DNA of 64,000 nucleotides from Imbricaverruca yamaguchii (Eukaryota; Arthropoda; Thecostraca; Neoverrucidae), in the NCBI GenBank assembly GCA_034440575.1, contig JAOTOL010001642.1:1736001-1800000 (forward strand), given 5' to 3'. Below the pieces are notes generated by a model. It searched no databases, was not told the DNA's origin, and was given only the letters and a program-made list of their open reading frames with translations. Shown here piece by piece: positions 12,050-22,987 of the stretch. Position 1 is the stretch's first letter, and the number at the start of each line of letters is the position of its first letter. Both the position numbers and the translations under genes were made by a program.

Positions 12050-12684
12050 TGTGTGTGATGTGTGTACATATATTTAACATAATTATCGAACATCTGCTTT
12101 GACACAGGTAGACTTGGGCCTGCCTGGTACACGACCAAACACATTAGATCCTCCCAAGTAGTATATTGAACCACACGATATAAATTTGACACGAAGGGGC
12201 GGGGATGGCCGAGTGGTTAAGGTGTCGGGCTATGGGTACCAAAGGTCCCGGGTTCGACTCTAGCGCCACTCAGGACATTTCCCAATCCCGCGGCCCACCG
12301 CGAAACAGTGTGGGCGGCGCCATTAGCCGTGAATGTGCATAAAGTGCGTCGTGAGCCAACCAATAAACAAACAAACAAACAAATTTGACACGAAGAGTCG
12401 GTAACAGTGCTGGCGCTGGTCTGCGGAGCACAGCGCACCTCGCTCAGCCACAACTTCTTGGAGTCCGGCAGTGTTGTCGATTTCCTTCCACCTGCTGGAG
12501 CAGACTGTGCAGCCGTGGCGCATCTTCGATGACGGCGGATGCGAAATCTTCAACAACCTTCATCTCCGTCTCGGTAACGTCGGTGATGAACTGAATGTGA
12601 GCGACGATTTCACTGCGCTTGCTGAACTCCTCACTGCTACTCCACTCCTCCACGGGAATTTTCAGCCACTGCCAGCCGCTCACC
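12050..12684 (-). pseudogene. Unrecognised coding-like segment interrupted by a SINE
   Basis: On the minus strand a frame opens after ctgcctgtag (a possible splice acceptor) and starts WQWLKIPVEEWSSSEEFSKR. It runs through TEMKVVEDFASAVIED and APRLHSLLQQVE, about 70 codons whose third positions are mostly G or C, as in the real exons of this window. Near 12471 one extra G in 'gaaggaaat' shifts frame; past it the frame continues (TAGLQEVVAERGALCSADQRQ) into the SINE target duplication. If the SINE and one copy of the duplication are left out, the frame stays open for some 45 further codons. I do not recognise the protein. It could be an exon of a gene nested in antisense, a retropseudogene or an unknown transposon ORF. 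The frameshift may be real decay or a sequencing slip. Confidence 0.45.
12197..12380 (+). mobile_element. tRNA-derived SINE with perfect 15-bp target duplication
   Basis: The head resembles a tRNA-Leu/Ser gene: box A tggccgagtggttaagg (12206-12222) and box B ggttcgactc (12251-12260), the internal RNA polymerase III promoter. The body ends in (AAAC)n after 'gtgcgtcgtgagccaaccaata'. It is bracketed by identical 15-base duplications (AAATTTGACACGAAG at 12182-12196 and 12381-12395), so insertion was recent. Two further copies at 25.4-25.7 kb show this is a family. It sits inside the minus-strand coding-like segment. Confidence 0.93.
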
Positions 12685-12689
12685 TACAG

Positions 12690-12860
12690 GCAGACCCTGA
12701 CAGATTAGTCATGACGTCTCGACTGTGAAGCCCCGCAGTCTAGCTAACGCCGCGGCAGTGATGTCTTCATGCGTGCAGTGGTCTGGTACGGGCGTCTTCA
12801 GCAGCTCCTTCGCCAGCTTCTTCTTTCTTCGTCACCCTCCTTGTCGCTACACACAGCGAC
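12690..12860 (-). other. Second minus-strand coding-like block
   Basis: Directly upstream (minus strand) of the coding-like segment. One frame reads KLAKELLKTPVPDHC, then THEDITAAALARLRGFTVET, again with GC-rich third positions, before a stop at about 12719. It is offset by one base from the next segment, separated by under 60 bases; either a tiny intron or another frame break. Its 5' part (minus-strand gacaaggagggtgacgaag) is one arm of the hairpin at 12821-12882. No family recognised. Confidence 0.35.
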
Positions 12861-12920
12861 AAGGAGGGTGACGAAGAAAGAAAGCCGCGGGCGACTGGTC
12901 ACCGGCCAGCCGCCCGCGGC
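12821..12920. repeat. 28-bp perfect hairpin followed by a second GC-rich hairpin
   Basis: Arms 12821-12848 and 12855-12882 are perfect reverse complements (28 bp) around a 6-base loop. A second stem begins two bases on: gccgcgggcg (12884-12893) pairs with cgcccgcggc (12911-12920), with an inner ctgg/ccag pair. A third, looser stem of GA and TC tracts follows at about 12965-13010. Confidence 0.92.
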
Positions 12921-12961
12921 GACCTGTTGGGGCGCAAGCCCCGGCGTCCACTCACTAAGAG

Positions 12962-13012
12962 AGTGAGCGAGAGAGAGAGAGAGAGAGAGATCCATCTCGC
13001 TCTCTCTCTTTC
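12962..13012. repeat. (GA)n then (TC)n purine/pyrimidine tracts
   Basis: A GA repeat at about 12966-12990 is followed after 'tccat' by a CT repeat, so the two can pair. No coding signal. Confidence 0.85.
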
Positions 13013-13019
13013 ATCTCGC

Positions 13020-14420
13020 ATTGGTCAGGTCGGTCATTTCACGTCAGGTCACCAGGTCAGGCGAAGTGACCCAACTACACTCGGAGTTCTAGGTGGCATA
13101 ACTTCCACAATAATTGGGCGATTGATTTCAAACTTATAACGCGTCATGATCTCATCAGGGACCATAATATGTATATCGTTTATTTTCGTACCACTGATCT
13201 TAGGTCAGGTCGCGGCCATGGCTTCCCCATTATAGGGCTACGGTAAAATATACAAATGTTTCCTGGTTACATATTTGCGCCCGGAATGATCTCACAACGG
13301 TTGTGGCATGGAAATGGAATCTATGCTCAATGTTACCGTTGACATTTTTGCTCAGTGACCTCACTAAGGTCTCTGAGGTCACCTGAGATCACTACACATT
13401 TCTGCGCATTATATCGCACTGCATTGAGCTAGAAGGCTGACATGACCGTCATTGCGCTTGTATCGTCAAGAAGAGCGTCGTCACGCGGCTTGAACAGCCG
13501 TGAGAATGCCCGATCCCAATGCTCTACACCAACGGGTCACATTGTCAATCTTAGAGACATTCCGCATTCCGCCAGCTCAGACATCTCTGAGCCTCAGCTG
13601 GTCGGCCGATCCTACTGCTGGCGACAGACACAGTATCCCATAACATGCCTACATCACTGACCACGCTGCACATAGGCAACCGGCAGTTCTGGCGCTACGG
13701 CCCACCTGACATTTACATGCCATATGAACATTTACTCGCAGTCATTCAACATTCTACGTCCTAATTCCACTCATAAACCTTATACATATATTCAACGCAA
13801 ACCTGCAAGCATATCAGCGTCATATAGACTATACATTGGACACGTGGTATAACGTCTGCCATATCTATGTTATTCCACATACACTCATACTGCACTCCAG
13901 ACACACCTAACATTACAGGTTCACACTTCACACTATAGACACACAACATTCACTTCTGGCATTACATGGATACCTGCACTCGAGATATCACATCACAATC
14001 ATACTACTGTCGTCTCATTGTCCTTCCATTCAGCCATACTCACGCACGTGTTCTATTAAACAAACTGTCATACTCTCTGCTTACACACCTGTCACATACT
14101 GTCACGTACACGTATACACACGCACACATTTGCCCAGAGCGTTCCCAGAATAAGCTGTCATATCTTGTACACCCATGACGGTAGCGTCCAACTGTCAGAC
14201 ACTGACATGTCATCAGACATCAGAGACAGCGGGCCGACGGCGTCGGGGTCAGCTATGCGACTTGACCGGAGGGATGGGTCACAATGATCACTGGCCTCGA
14301 CAGCCCGGCTGGCGGCGACTGCCGAGTAAGCAGCTACAGGTCGGCGCTGGGACAGATTATTTGTCGCAGTACCTGCAGTTACATGAACGGGGGGGATTTA
14401 TGTGTTCCATGTCCCCATAG
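13020..14420. other. Unique sequence with AGGTCA-like motifs
   Basis: Several ggtcaggtcrcc/aggtca hexamers at 13025-13060, 13200-13215 and 13360-13395. Nothing else recognised apart from the polypyrimidine tract that leads to the candidate acceptor at 14420. Confidence 0.5.
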
Positions 14421-14486
14421 GAGCTTCGCTACAATGAGGAGTTTGGCGAAGTAGATGATCTAGACACAGATAATATATTTCAATGA
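14421..14486 (+). CDS. Candidate small exon (phase 0, ends in a stop)
   Basis: A good acceptor (tgtgttccatgtccccatag) is followed in phase 0 by ELRYNEEFGEVDDLDTDNIF, one Gln and TGA. The upstream Unc-13-like exon ends in phase 0 at 7056, so the two could join in frame. The acidic content is exon-like but the piece is short and third positions are not GC-biased. No donor better than GTAGAT (14451) is present, so if used it might be an alternative terminal exon. Chance cannot be excluded. Confidence 0.25.
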   Translation, partial: ELRYNEEFGEVDDLDTDNIFQ

Positions 14487-17400
14487 ACTGTTTTTCTCGG
14501 TGTGCTCACAAGCACACTGAGGAAATCAGTTCATGCAGTTAAATAAGGAGAGTAGTTCAAACCCATGTTTCCTTCCTCAATGTGCCAATGCCGTGCGATA
14601 TCTCGTCTCGAAATGCAATTTTATCTTGTTAACATGATATCAATATAGTTGCATGAACCGAATAATCGGAACAAGGGAAGCGAATAATTTACAAAATTGT
14701 TTAAGAAAACGAGTAACCTTAATGTTCAGATGACCTAGATACATTATCGACAACATTGCCTGAAAGGCAGGCAGTTATAATACACAACTACACAACTGGT
14801 AAAAGGTGGTTATCAGTTTAATGCCACGAACAATGGCATGTTTATATAAAAAAGCATCGACCATCCTTTCAAATTATCTACACTGATGCGAACTACTCCA
14901 CTGGCCTGCATAGGAAAATACTGAATTGATACAAACAGAGTCATATTTGGTGCATAATGCCTCCCCAGTGTCTTCGGTGGCCATCAAGACCACAGTTGGG
15001 TACCCACAAGCGGTCACGTCACGTCACGTCACATGAGAATGATCCCATCTCAGATGCTTTACATCTAAGCATTCTGCTGGCCAAACGGCCATTGTTGCAT
15101 GCTGTAAGCGTTTGTCTAGGGGCCTATCGTGATGCACAATGTTCCGGTGACACGTACGACGGCTGTTGATAACGTTCTGACCAATATTCCTGAAGAAGTT
15201 CCGACAAAGCCCTGTGTCAGCACTACGTACGCCGCGACCCCAACCGCACATTTAACAAATTTCGAATCTGGCAATAGTATCTGGCTACCGTCTTATTTTT
15301 TTTCTTGATATATGATATACCGTCTTATTTCTTGACCGCCTATTGTTCTTTTCTTGATATATGTTGAAAGATTATTGGTTTAAGGTATGAGGTCAGCTAG
15401 GAAAAAGATGCGGTTTGTACGAAGGGTGGCACCATTCGTCTACTGTGCATCGGCACGCATTGCCACTGAAACCTCCAACAGCGAAGAAATCCGAAGCCAA
15501 AGAGCTGACCAAGGATGGCCAATACTGGTCCATTATTTCTGATTTGCTCAGTGAACTTGTGTACTAAATCCTGGATTTATTGAAAGCTGATGCATACACA
15601 ATGCCACACTACCAGCTTTGATGCGAATACAACTTTCATTGATTGGTATTTATGTTGTACCTGTCCGGTCAACAATTTGTCACCAGTTTCTTCTTATGTT
15701 AGGAAATGGCACTAACGTCATTTATAAATTGGAATCTGGGTTCAACCACTGGGTTCAAGCTCATATGCATTACCAGTTTTGCAAACCAGGGCGAAGCCCG
15801 ATCAAATGCATATTGCACCCTGGCGCACAGTGAACCATAGCAACTTCTCGTATTGCTTCATGTCAAACCCTAATTTTGCTTGGAATCAGAACAGCTCGCT
15901 CCACCACTGTCTTTCCATTTTTCATCGCAATGTTTCCTGTGAATTATTCGCCATCTATTTTCGAAGGGAGCGCTTCTGTCTTCATTTCTCAAGTGCACTG
16001 CAGTTGCCATGCGGAGCCAACGACCACCGGTCACGTAGTAGCGCGTGCCACGTGGCCTGAGTACTTGGGAGCTCCTGGGCCTGTCGGCGCCAATTCGGTT
16101 AGATCCGATGTGCTGTGCTGAGTGGTTGTTTGGCTTTGCTGGAAGGTGGCGACCTCTGAGTCAGGGAAGACCGTGACACTGTGGATCTCGGCTGTGCTGA
16201 CATTTTGGTATCGTGCATTCCAAATACGTGCACCAAGTAGGACAGGGAAGCGAAATTGGGTAATTTTCTATTCGCAGCCGGTTTCATTTGGTGAGGTGAA
16301 AATGGTGGACTGACGCGGATTGGCTTTCAGTGCACTTATTCAAAAACTGGAGGTATCATTTCTGAAACGCCATTTTCCGCTGCTGAATATGTTCCATATG
16401 TGATAAATGTAGGGCACTGTGCCGAATGATCGAAACTGGTCGCACCTTTTCACGAAATTCCGGTGTTGTGGCCGGAACTAGACGCGACACGCTACACGTC
16501 CTTGTGGGTCAACAGAGAACGCGGTTGCGATCAGTGAACACTTTTGTTTTGTCGTAGCGGCATGGTATTCAATCTCGTGCCGGTAGCAGCGACGTTCCAC
16601 TGCCCGCCTTTTGCGTGTCTAACGCCCCTGAGGTCACTGTCGGTAAATTTGTCCGCACAAATTCACGCAATTCTTGATCACAATCTATTCTCACTTGGCC
16701 ACAATCTTCCGGAGGCCACACCGGAGCACGCAGTCCAAATCGCTCAACACACGTCAGCACGGTGCCAGTTCCAACCGCAGTCTCTCGACGCACACGGAAC
16801 CTCCCCACTCAACCCCTCCGGTCAAATTGCTTCGTCATGGCACGCATGCGCAATCTACCGCAGCGGAGGAGGCAGCTATTTCCAGAGCTCAACAATAGAT
16901 GGTAGCACGTATCGTCTAGCAGGTCAGTTATAGCCGGGCAGGCACCGGGCGCACATGTTTCTCAACAGTCACCTTACTCTTGTTTCGCTGACTGGCTGCC
17001 AGTTGGCTGTTGAGCAGTGCGGTCTTCACTGAGTTACTAGACTGTGCCGCTGTACACAGTCTATTAGCACTCATGGCTGTTATCACCAACTGGTAGACTG
17101 TTCCGCAGCGCACTCGTGCTCTGCGGAACATCGGGATGCTGGTCGCAACCGAGAGCGTGCTGGTTAAGGAACGGGGCGGGCTCCTGAGACTTAGAGCGGA
17201 ATGGACTGTGATGCTCCTGAGGCTTGAGAAGAACACTGAGTGATGATCAGAGCCACCTGAGCGCCAAGGAGAATGTCGAGAGCTGGCGATGTTTGCTAGG
17301 AATTGTGAAGCCTGTATCGGAACTCCAGGATTATCCTGAACGCTAGACAAGTTTGTCGATGCCTGGGAATAGCCCCTACAAGTTCAAGATTTGATCATGG

Positions 17401-17980
17401 CGGATGAATGGGCGGACTTGATCAGGATATTTCTGGGCTGTGGGATGAGCACCTGAGGGATTGAAGCGCCCTGGGAGCTAAATGCTTCCCTGAAAACCAA
17501 CGATGAGTACGAGGAATACTGAGGGTCAGCCTCAGAGATAAGACATCCTTGAAAGCTATACATGCTGCAGAGAACTGGGAAGATCAGCCACATTCACCTC
17601 AGGGGCGGCGGCCGCCCTAACGACCACAGCCTTCCTCGCGGTGATGACCTCCCAAGTGGCCACAACCGTCCCAGTGGCCTGACCATAGCTGCTCCAGCAG
17701 CTACAGTTGCTCCAGCGGCAGCAAAGAAGACAGCCCAGCGATAGTTGTGACGACGGTCGCTCCAGCAGTGGCAGCTGCTTCACCTTGGACCGGGATGGCA
17801 CTGGTTAAGCAAACGGAAAAATAAAATAATTTGTAGGATACTTTGTGTTGGGCGTAGTTGATCAGGCATGATGCTAATCCTTCCTCTGTCGTGGAATCTT
17901 GCGCTTATTTTACCCAAGCTGTTGATATTCATGCCTTCATTAGATATATCATATTGCCCATTTCCCTGTAGCATATAAAG

Positions 17981-17984
<4 letters not shown>
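14487..17984. other. Unique intron-like sequence, no gene supported
   Basis: Short open frames only. The patch 17590-17790 encodes Ala/Pro/Ser-rich frames on both strands without domains. Confidence 0.55.
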
Positions 17985-17985
<1 letters not shown>

Positions 17986-18032
<47 letters not shown>

Positions 18033-18040
18033 ATATATAG
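17986..18040. repeat. (TA)n microsatellite with TATG interruptions
   Basis: AT dinucleotides with embedded 'acatatataaatatatgtatatatag', followed by a duplicated 'gcataagca' motif into LINE sequence. Confidence 0.9.
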
Positions 18041-18057
18041 GCATAAGCATGTACATA

Positions 18058-18284
18058 TAGGCATAAGCAACCTGGCATATGAGGAAAGATTGAAGAAATT
18101 GAATATGTTTTATTTAGATATAGAAGGCTGAGAGGGACTCTCAGGCTTTAAATTTTTCCCTTGTTTGGGGGGGGGGAAAAAAGAAAAAAAAAGGAAAAAA
18201 AAAAAAAAAAAAAAAAAAACCCACAAAAAAAAGAAAAAAAAAACCCCCCCCCCCCAAAAAAAAAAAAAAAAAAAAACCCCCCCC

Positions 18285-18363
<79 letters not shown>

Positions 18364-18490
18364 TTTTTTAATAAAAAAAGGGGGGTTTAAAAAAAAAATT
18401 TGTTGAAAAATTTTTTTTTTTAAAAAAAAAAAAAAAAAATGTGGCTCATAGTTGACTAATCTATTTATGCCTTTATGTCTTTGTATATAT
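18058..18490 (+). mobile_element. CR1-like LINE 3' fragment with a corrupted middle
   Basis: 18062-18135 matches the LINE copy at 38580-38650 almost base for base (agcaacctggcatatgagg..attgaagaaattgaatatg), and 18440-18485 matches the LINE 3' end (gtggctcatagttg..ctaat..tttatgtcttt). The 300 bases between are mainly A, T, C and G homopolymers, where the intact copy has about 360 bases of LINE. Confidence 0.8.
18150..18440. repeat. Homopolymer-smeared tract, probable consensus artefact
   Basis: Runs of G, A, C and T, including ~75 A. The left edge can still be aligned to the LINE (ctttaaattt-tccc-tgttt-ggg) and the right edge keeps the order taa-aaaa-gggg-ttt of 'ataagaatagagggcttgctttt'. Lysine- and phenylalanine-rich frames here are meaningless. 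Confidence 0.8.
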
Positions 18491-18493
18491 GTA

Positions 18494-18496
<3 letters not shown>

Positions 18497-18582
<86 letters not shown>
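18497..18582. repeat. (TA)n microsatellite
   Basis: About 40 TA units beginning right after the LINE 3' end. Confidence 0.97.
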
Positions 18583-18587
<5 letters not shown>

Positions 18588-18599
18588 TAAATTCCGTGC

Positions 18600-21440
18600 T
18601 GACTTTAAATGAATCAAATATTTGAACTCGCATACCTTTTGCATACACTGCGTACATGGAACATAATTCGTGAAACATCCTAATCGGCAATTCATTTATG
18701 GCGCTAGTATGGCTGGAGCCTGGCATTTCACCATGAGGTAACTATCTGGCTTGCTAATCTGAATGACATAGCAGTCGATGCGCCCCTAAACCCCAATCTG
18801 AATATAAGGAGAGCTTTAGCCTGCTATTGCAGTGATATGGGTGCATTCGCAAAACATGCGTTGGATGAATTGCCCACATCGACTCAGTCGCAGGTTGCAG
18901 TTACAGGAGTACCATTTGTCTTGGTCAAGATAACTTTGAACCGGCGAACAGTCACGTTCATGGTAACGTACAACAAACAATGCGCTCCTTTCTATGCCAC
19001 TCTTCAAGCACAATCTGAAACTTTGGTTCGACTTTATGCAACCATTTTGGACACGGCGATACAGCGTCGAGATACAGATGCATGCATTATATGCATGTAC
19101 ATCTATTGTCCTAGTGAGAGTTGACTATGGATCGGAGCGTGAGGGATAGGGTGAAAAGAAGTTCCGAGCAGTTCTGAATATGAAACAGACCAGTGCATAT
19201 TGGGATAAAGTCGCTTCGTTTTCTTTTCTTTAACCCGCATTGTTGCATACTAGAAGATTAGCTATTTGACGACGAGCCGAGGGAAAATTCTGGAAATATT
19301 CAGATACCCCAATAGAACCAACGTTGAACATCTTCAACTGGCATCAACACTTCTACTTCCATAGCATGCATAGCGTGACACAACATGCCTAACGCGCGTC
19401 TCGTAGTATATCCTTCCTAAAAATGTGTGTGTGCATGCCGTACGCAAGCACATGTACTTCCGGCATGCATGAGGCAGCAGTGGCGTCTGTACAGCACCAG
19501 ACCACCGCCGCCCACTCGTCCAACACCTCAGAGACGGCACCAGCGCGCGGCCAGCGTGCCGCAGGAGGAGCCGGCTTCGCCCACTGGCTCGCAGCACGCC
19601 CCGCATAACTGCCGCGCCGACCACATTGCCTCCGGGGACGCGTAACTCGTGTCCTGACCTTTTGGTCCGGAGGCGGCTTCTATGAACGACTGCTAAAAGG
19701 CGTGCCGAAGTTACGGCCGGTCACAATTCAAGACGCACCCGGAACACTGCTGTGCTGCGATTGTCACTGTTTTCCCAGCCTGTGAACGAAGAGGTGTTCA
19801 ATGCAATAAGATGCTTTGGCTAATTGTGTCGTCTGTGTGGTTACGTATGACTTAATAATCCCCGCCACAAGTGCCTTTAATTATGGACGGTGGTCGTATA
19901 TTTCCATTCTTTCCGAAATAAAATGAGGTGAAGTGTCACACCAAGGAGCAGGAGGACTGTATAAACGAGCTCATCTTTTGACCATTGCTCATGCAATAGT
20001 TTGCCAACTGCCAGCATATATGCTCCGCGGGGAAATTTCAAGCCATTTGGTGCGATGTGAACTCTGGACGGGATGCTGTAACCAAGTTATGTGGTGTTTT
20101 GTGTGGAACCTACAGAAAATGTCGGATGTGTCGATGTTGGTGAACATGACCAAGCATCCGTTGGTGTAGATTTATTTATTACACTTCATTCTTGTGTACG
20201 GGGGATGCAGTGGTCAAAGTATCTATATGCGTTTTACTCAAAGGTATCTACTTTTGACAGATCTATTCCACCATTAACGAATGATACCACACTAATTGTA
20301 TCACTCTAACACTGGGACCCTCATAGCGAACACAATCACAATTACCCCTTCTCTACCTGATTGATTTAATAAAACATCGCGCGGGCAGGATAGGAGTGAT
20401 CCTCCAGTTTGAGAGAGGGATAGTACGTTTTTTTAGACTCGTTAGGATTAAGCATGTCGAACCCTGTAGAACCAGTTTCGGATTGCAATAATGCACTTCG
20501 AAGAGGCATGCTTGGGATTTATGCCGTTGATCTAATATGGACTGAAACTGAGAAAGCTATGGCTCGACATTGCCCTCAGGTATATGTTCTTAGATGTGGT
20601 GATGGGAATGCCACCATTTATGCAAATCGCCAACCGAGTTGTGATTATTAATTCCTGTGATCGCCTTCACGTATGCGCACGAAATATGTGATCACTGGTA
20701 TGGCGCGATGGAGGAGGAAAATGTCCCATGCAAACTCCTTCTGCTAAGCACAAGATTGCGCGATTTTCTGGATCATTTCCCATCCCACAATATTTGGCCC
20801 TAATACATATAAATCCAAAGGCCTGCGAAGCATGACGGATTTCTTGTTATGAGGAACCTCAATATTTCATCGAAGCTATATATCTATGCATTTTTTGGTT
20901 TGCGAGTGACTGACAATTGCTTTGGTCGCGTTATTTATCCGGACCACGGATAACGCTTCATTATTATATATCCACACACCGCACTAGGTTTGTGCAATGT
21001 TCATTGGCTGCAAGAACTGTCACTCGTTTCACATGATTCAGTCTTCTTGCAAGTAGCTAGTGTGGTTGTGGCGTGCCGATACAACATGGTACAACTATTT
21101 CCCTTCCATCTTAAAAGCTAGGTTCCCCTGAGGACTCGGGCATGTTCTGGAGGTTCCTTGTTACCAAATTACCCCAATAGTTAGAAAATGACAACAATTC
21201 GCTGTTGGCTTGAAAAATATCATGCTTCTATTTGGCGCCGAGTTTTGTCCCGCCACTTGATGCGAATTCATTAGTGGCTTTCTTTCCCACATCTTTAGCA
21301 AATTTATGTCCTGTGAATGCTTGTCCAACACCTTACTTTTTATATTATTTGTGGCGATGACCTATCGCATACTGCCCACTGCTCCTGTATAATATCCTTG
21401 CTGCACCTTGCCTACGAATAATTCTCCAATTTAAATGCCT
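18600..21440. other. Unique sequence, no gene supported
   Basis: Open frames up to 96 codons lack recognisable motifs. A GC-rich patch at 19480-19640 is the only compositional feature. Confidence 0.55.
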
Positions 21441-21445
21441 GTGAA

Positions 21446-22987
21446 ATGTGGGAAAAGTTCAAATCTTACTTGAAGGAAATTCAGATTGGACATGTCCCCC
21501 AAAAGCAAAGATGCAAAAGAAGGATAGGAAAGCCAGCATGGCTTACACCAGACTTGATAAAAGCAATTAAGGCTAAGAAAGCTTCAAATATCGTAAATCT
21601 AAAGGCGTGTCGAAAAGCTAGGGGCACTGTGAAGCAAAAAATCAGAGCAGCAAAGCGAGCAAAAGAACTCGATTTAGCTAGGAACTGTAATAGGGACAGC
21701 AAAAAGTTTTTTTTTATTTTCTATAAGCTGAGTAAAGTTTCTAGCATAATTGGTCCACTGGAAGTAAATAGGACTATATTGGGTGAGGATACTGAGATAG
21801 TTGAGGAGCTGAGCAAGCAGTTTAAATCAGTGTTTACGTTGGAAGATATGACCAATCTGCCGACCGTACACTATAGTTCAGTGATATGTGATCGGATAAA
21901 TGATGTAGATTTCATTGATAGTGATGTTGTTTTCAATCATGTCAGGAAAATAAGGCCAAACAAGGCAGCAGGACCTAATGAAATTTATGCTAGGGTATTG
22001 CGGGAAGCTGAAAAGGAACTGGCATTTCCACTTAGTATAATATTTTGTAGATCTGTGTCACAAAATGTAATTCCAACAGACTGGAAAATGGCAAATGTAA
22101 GCTTCAGGCCCATGGTATTGCAGGTAGCATCTTAAAATGGATAGAGTTATGGCTTTCAGATAGACAACAAAGAGTGATGCTAAATGGTACAAAGTCATGA
22201 TGACAAAATGTTCTTAGTGGAGTCCCCCAGGGGTCAGCACTGGCGCCACTACTGTTCATTATATTTGCAAATATAATTGGAAGTGACCTAAGCAGTAAGG
22301 TTTTGAAATTTGCGGATGATTTGAAAGCCATTAGGGCAATAACAGTTCAAAATGAGCATATCTCGCTGCAAAAAGACTTGGACGAACTTATGAAGTGGTC
22401 CGAAGAATGGAAAGTGAAATTTAATTTCGATAAGTGCAAAATCATGCATGTAGGTAAACAGTATATGAAGGCTCCATACTTGATGGGTGGCTAAGCGCTA
22501 TCAGTGACTCAACAGGAGAATGATTTAGGTGTTATTCTAAACACAAAATTGGGGGCATCAGAACAGACCAAGGAGGCCAGGAAGAAGGCACTGAGAATGC
22601 TTGGGGCAATAAATAGGAATGTATCATACAGAAGTGAGGAAGTCATCAGGAAGCTTTACTGTGCACATGTCAGGCCACATTTGGAATACTGCATCCAAGC
22701 TTGGTCTCCTAGCTATGAAAAAGATTGTTGGCTTTTGGAGAGAGTACAAAAGAGGGCTACAAAAATGGTTAATGACATAAGCAACTTGGCATATGAGGAA
22801 AGATTGAAGAAGTTGAAAATTTTTCACTTAGATATAGAAAGCTGAGAGGAGATCTCGTCGAGGTCTTTCAATTTGTACATGGTCTGGAGGGGGGGGGGGA
22901 TATCTTGGGGAAATGCTTGAAGTTAAAAGAAATGATGCCATTAGAGGTCATCAATTCAAAATTAAAGTTAACCACAGCAGAACAAGG
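21446..22987 (+). pseudogene. CR1-like LINE reverse transcriptase, internally deleted
   Basis: The frame at 21446-22090 carries the region between endonuclease and RT fingers: KPAWLTPDLIKAIKAKK, KKFFFIFYKLSK, then the RT entry IRPNKAAGPNEIYARVLRE and WKMAN. The frame then jumps: the segment with catalytic motif A is missing. GIAGSILKWIELWLSDRQQR, the GVPQGSALAPLLF block (22218-22258) and FADD (22306-22317, catalytic Asp pair) follow, then the thumb (PHLEYCIQAWSP, LLERVQKRATKMV at 22670-22770). Stops at 22132 and 22192-22197 and several shifts show it is dead. In active relatives this enzyme copies element RNA into a nicked target. The copy is interrupted at 22988 by a TTAA element and resumes at 24361. 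Confidence 0.9.

Noticed and set aside
18148..18726. Lys/Phe/Ile-Tyr rich frames
   Set aside because: Translations of homopolymers and (TA)n; the region also looks like a consensus artefact.
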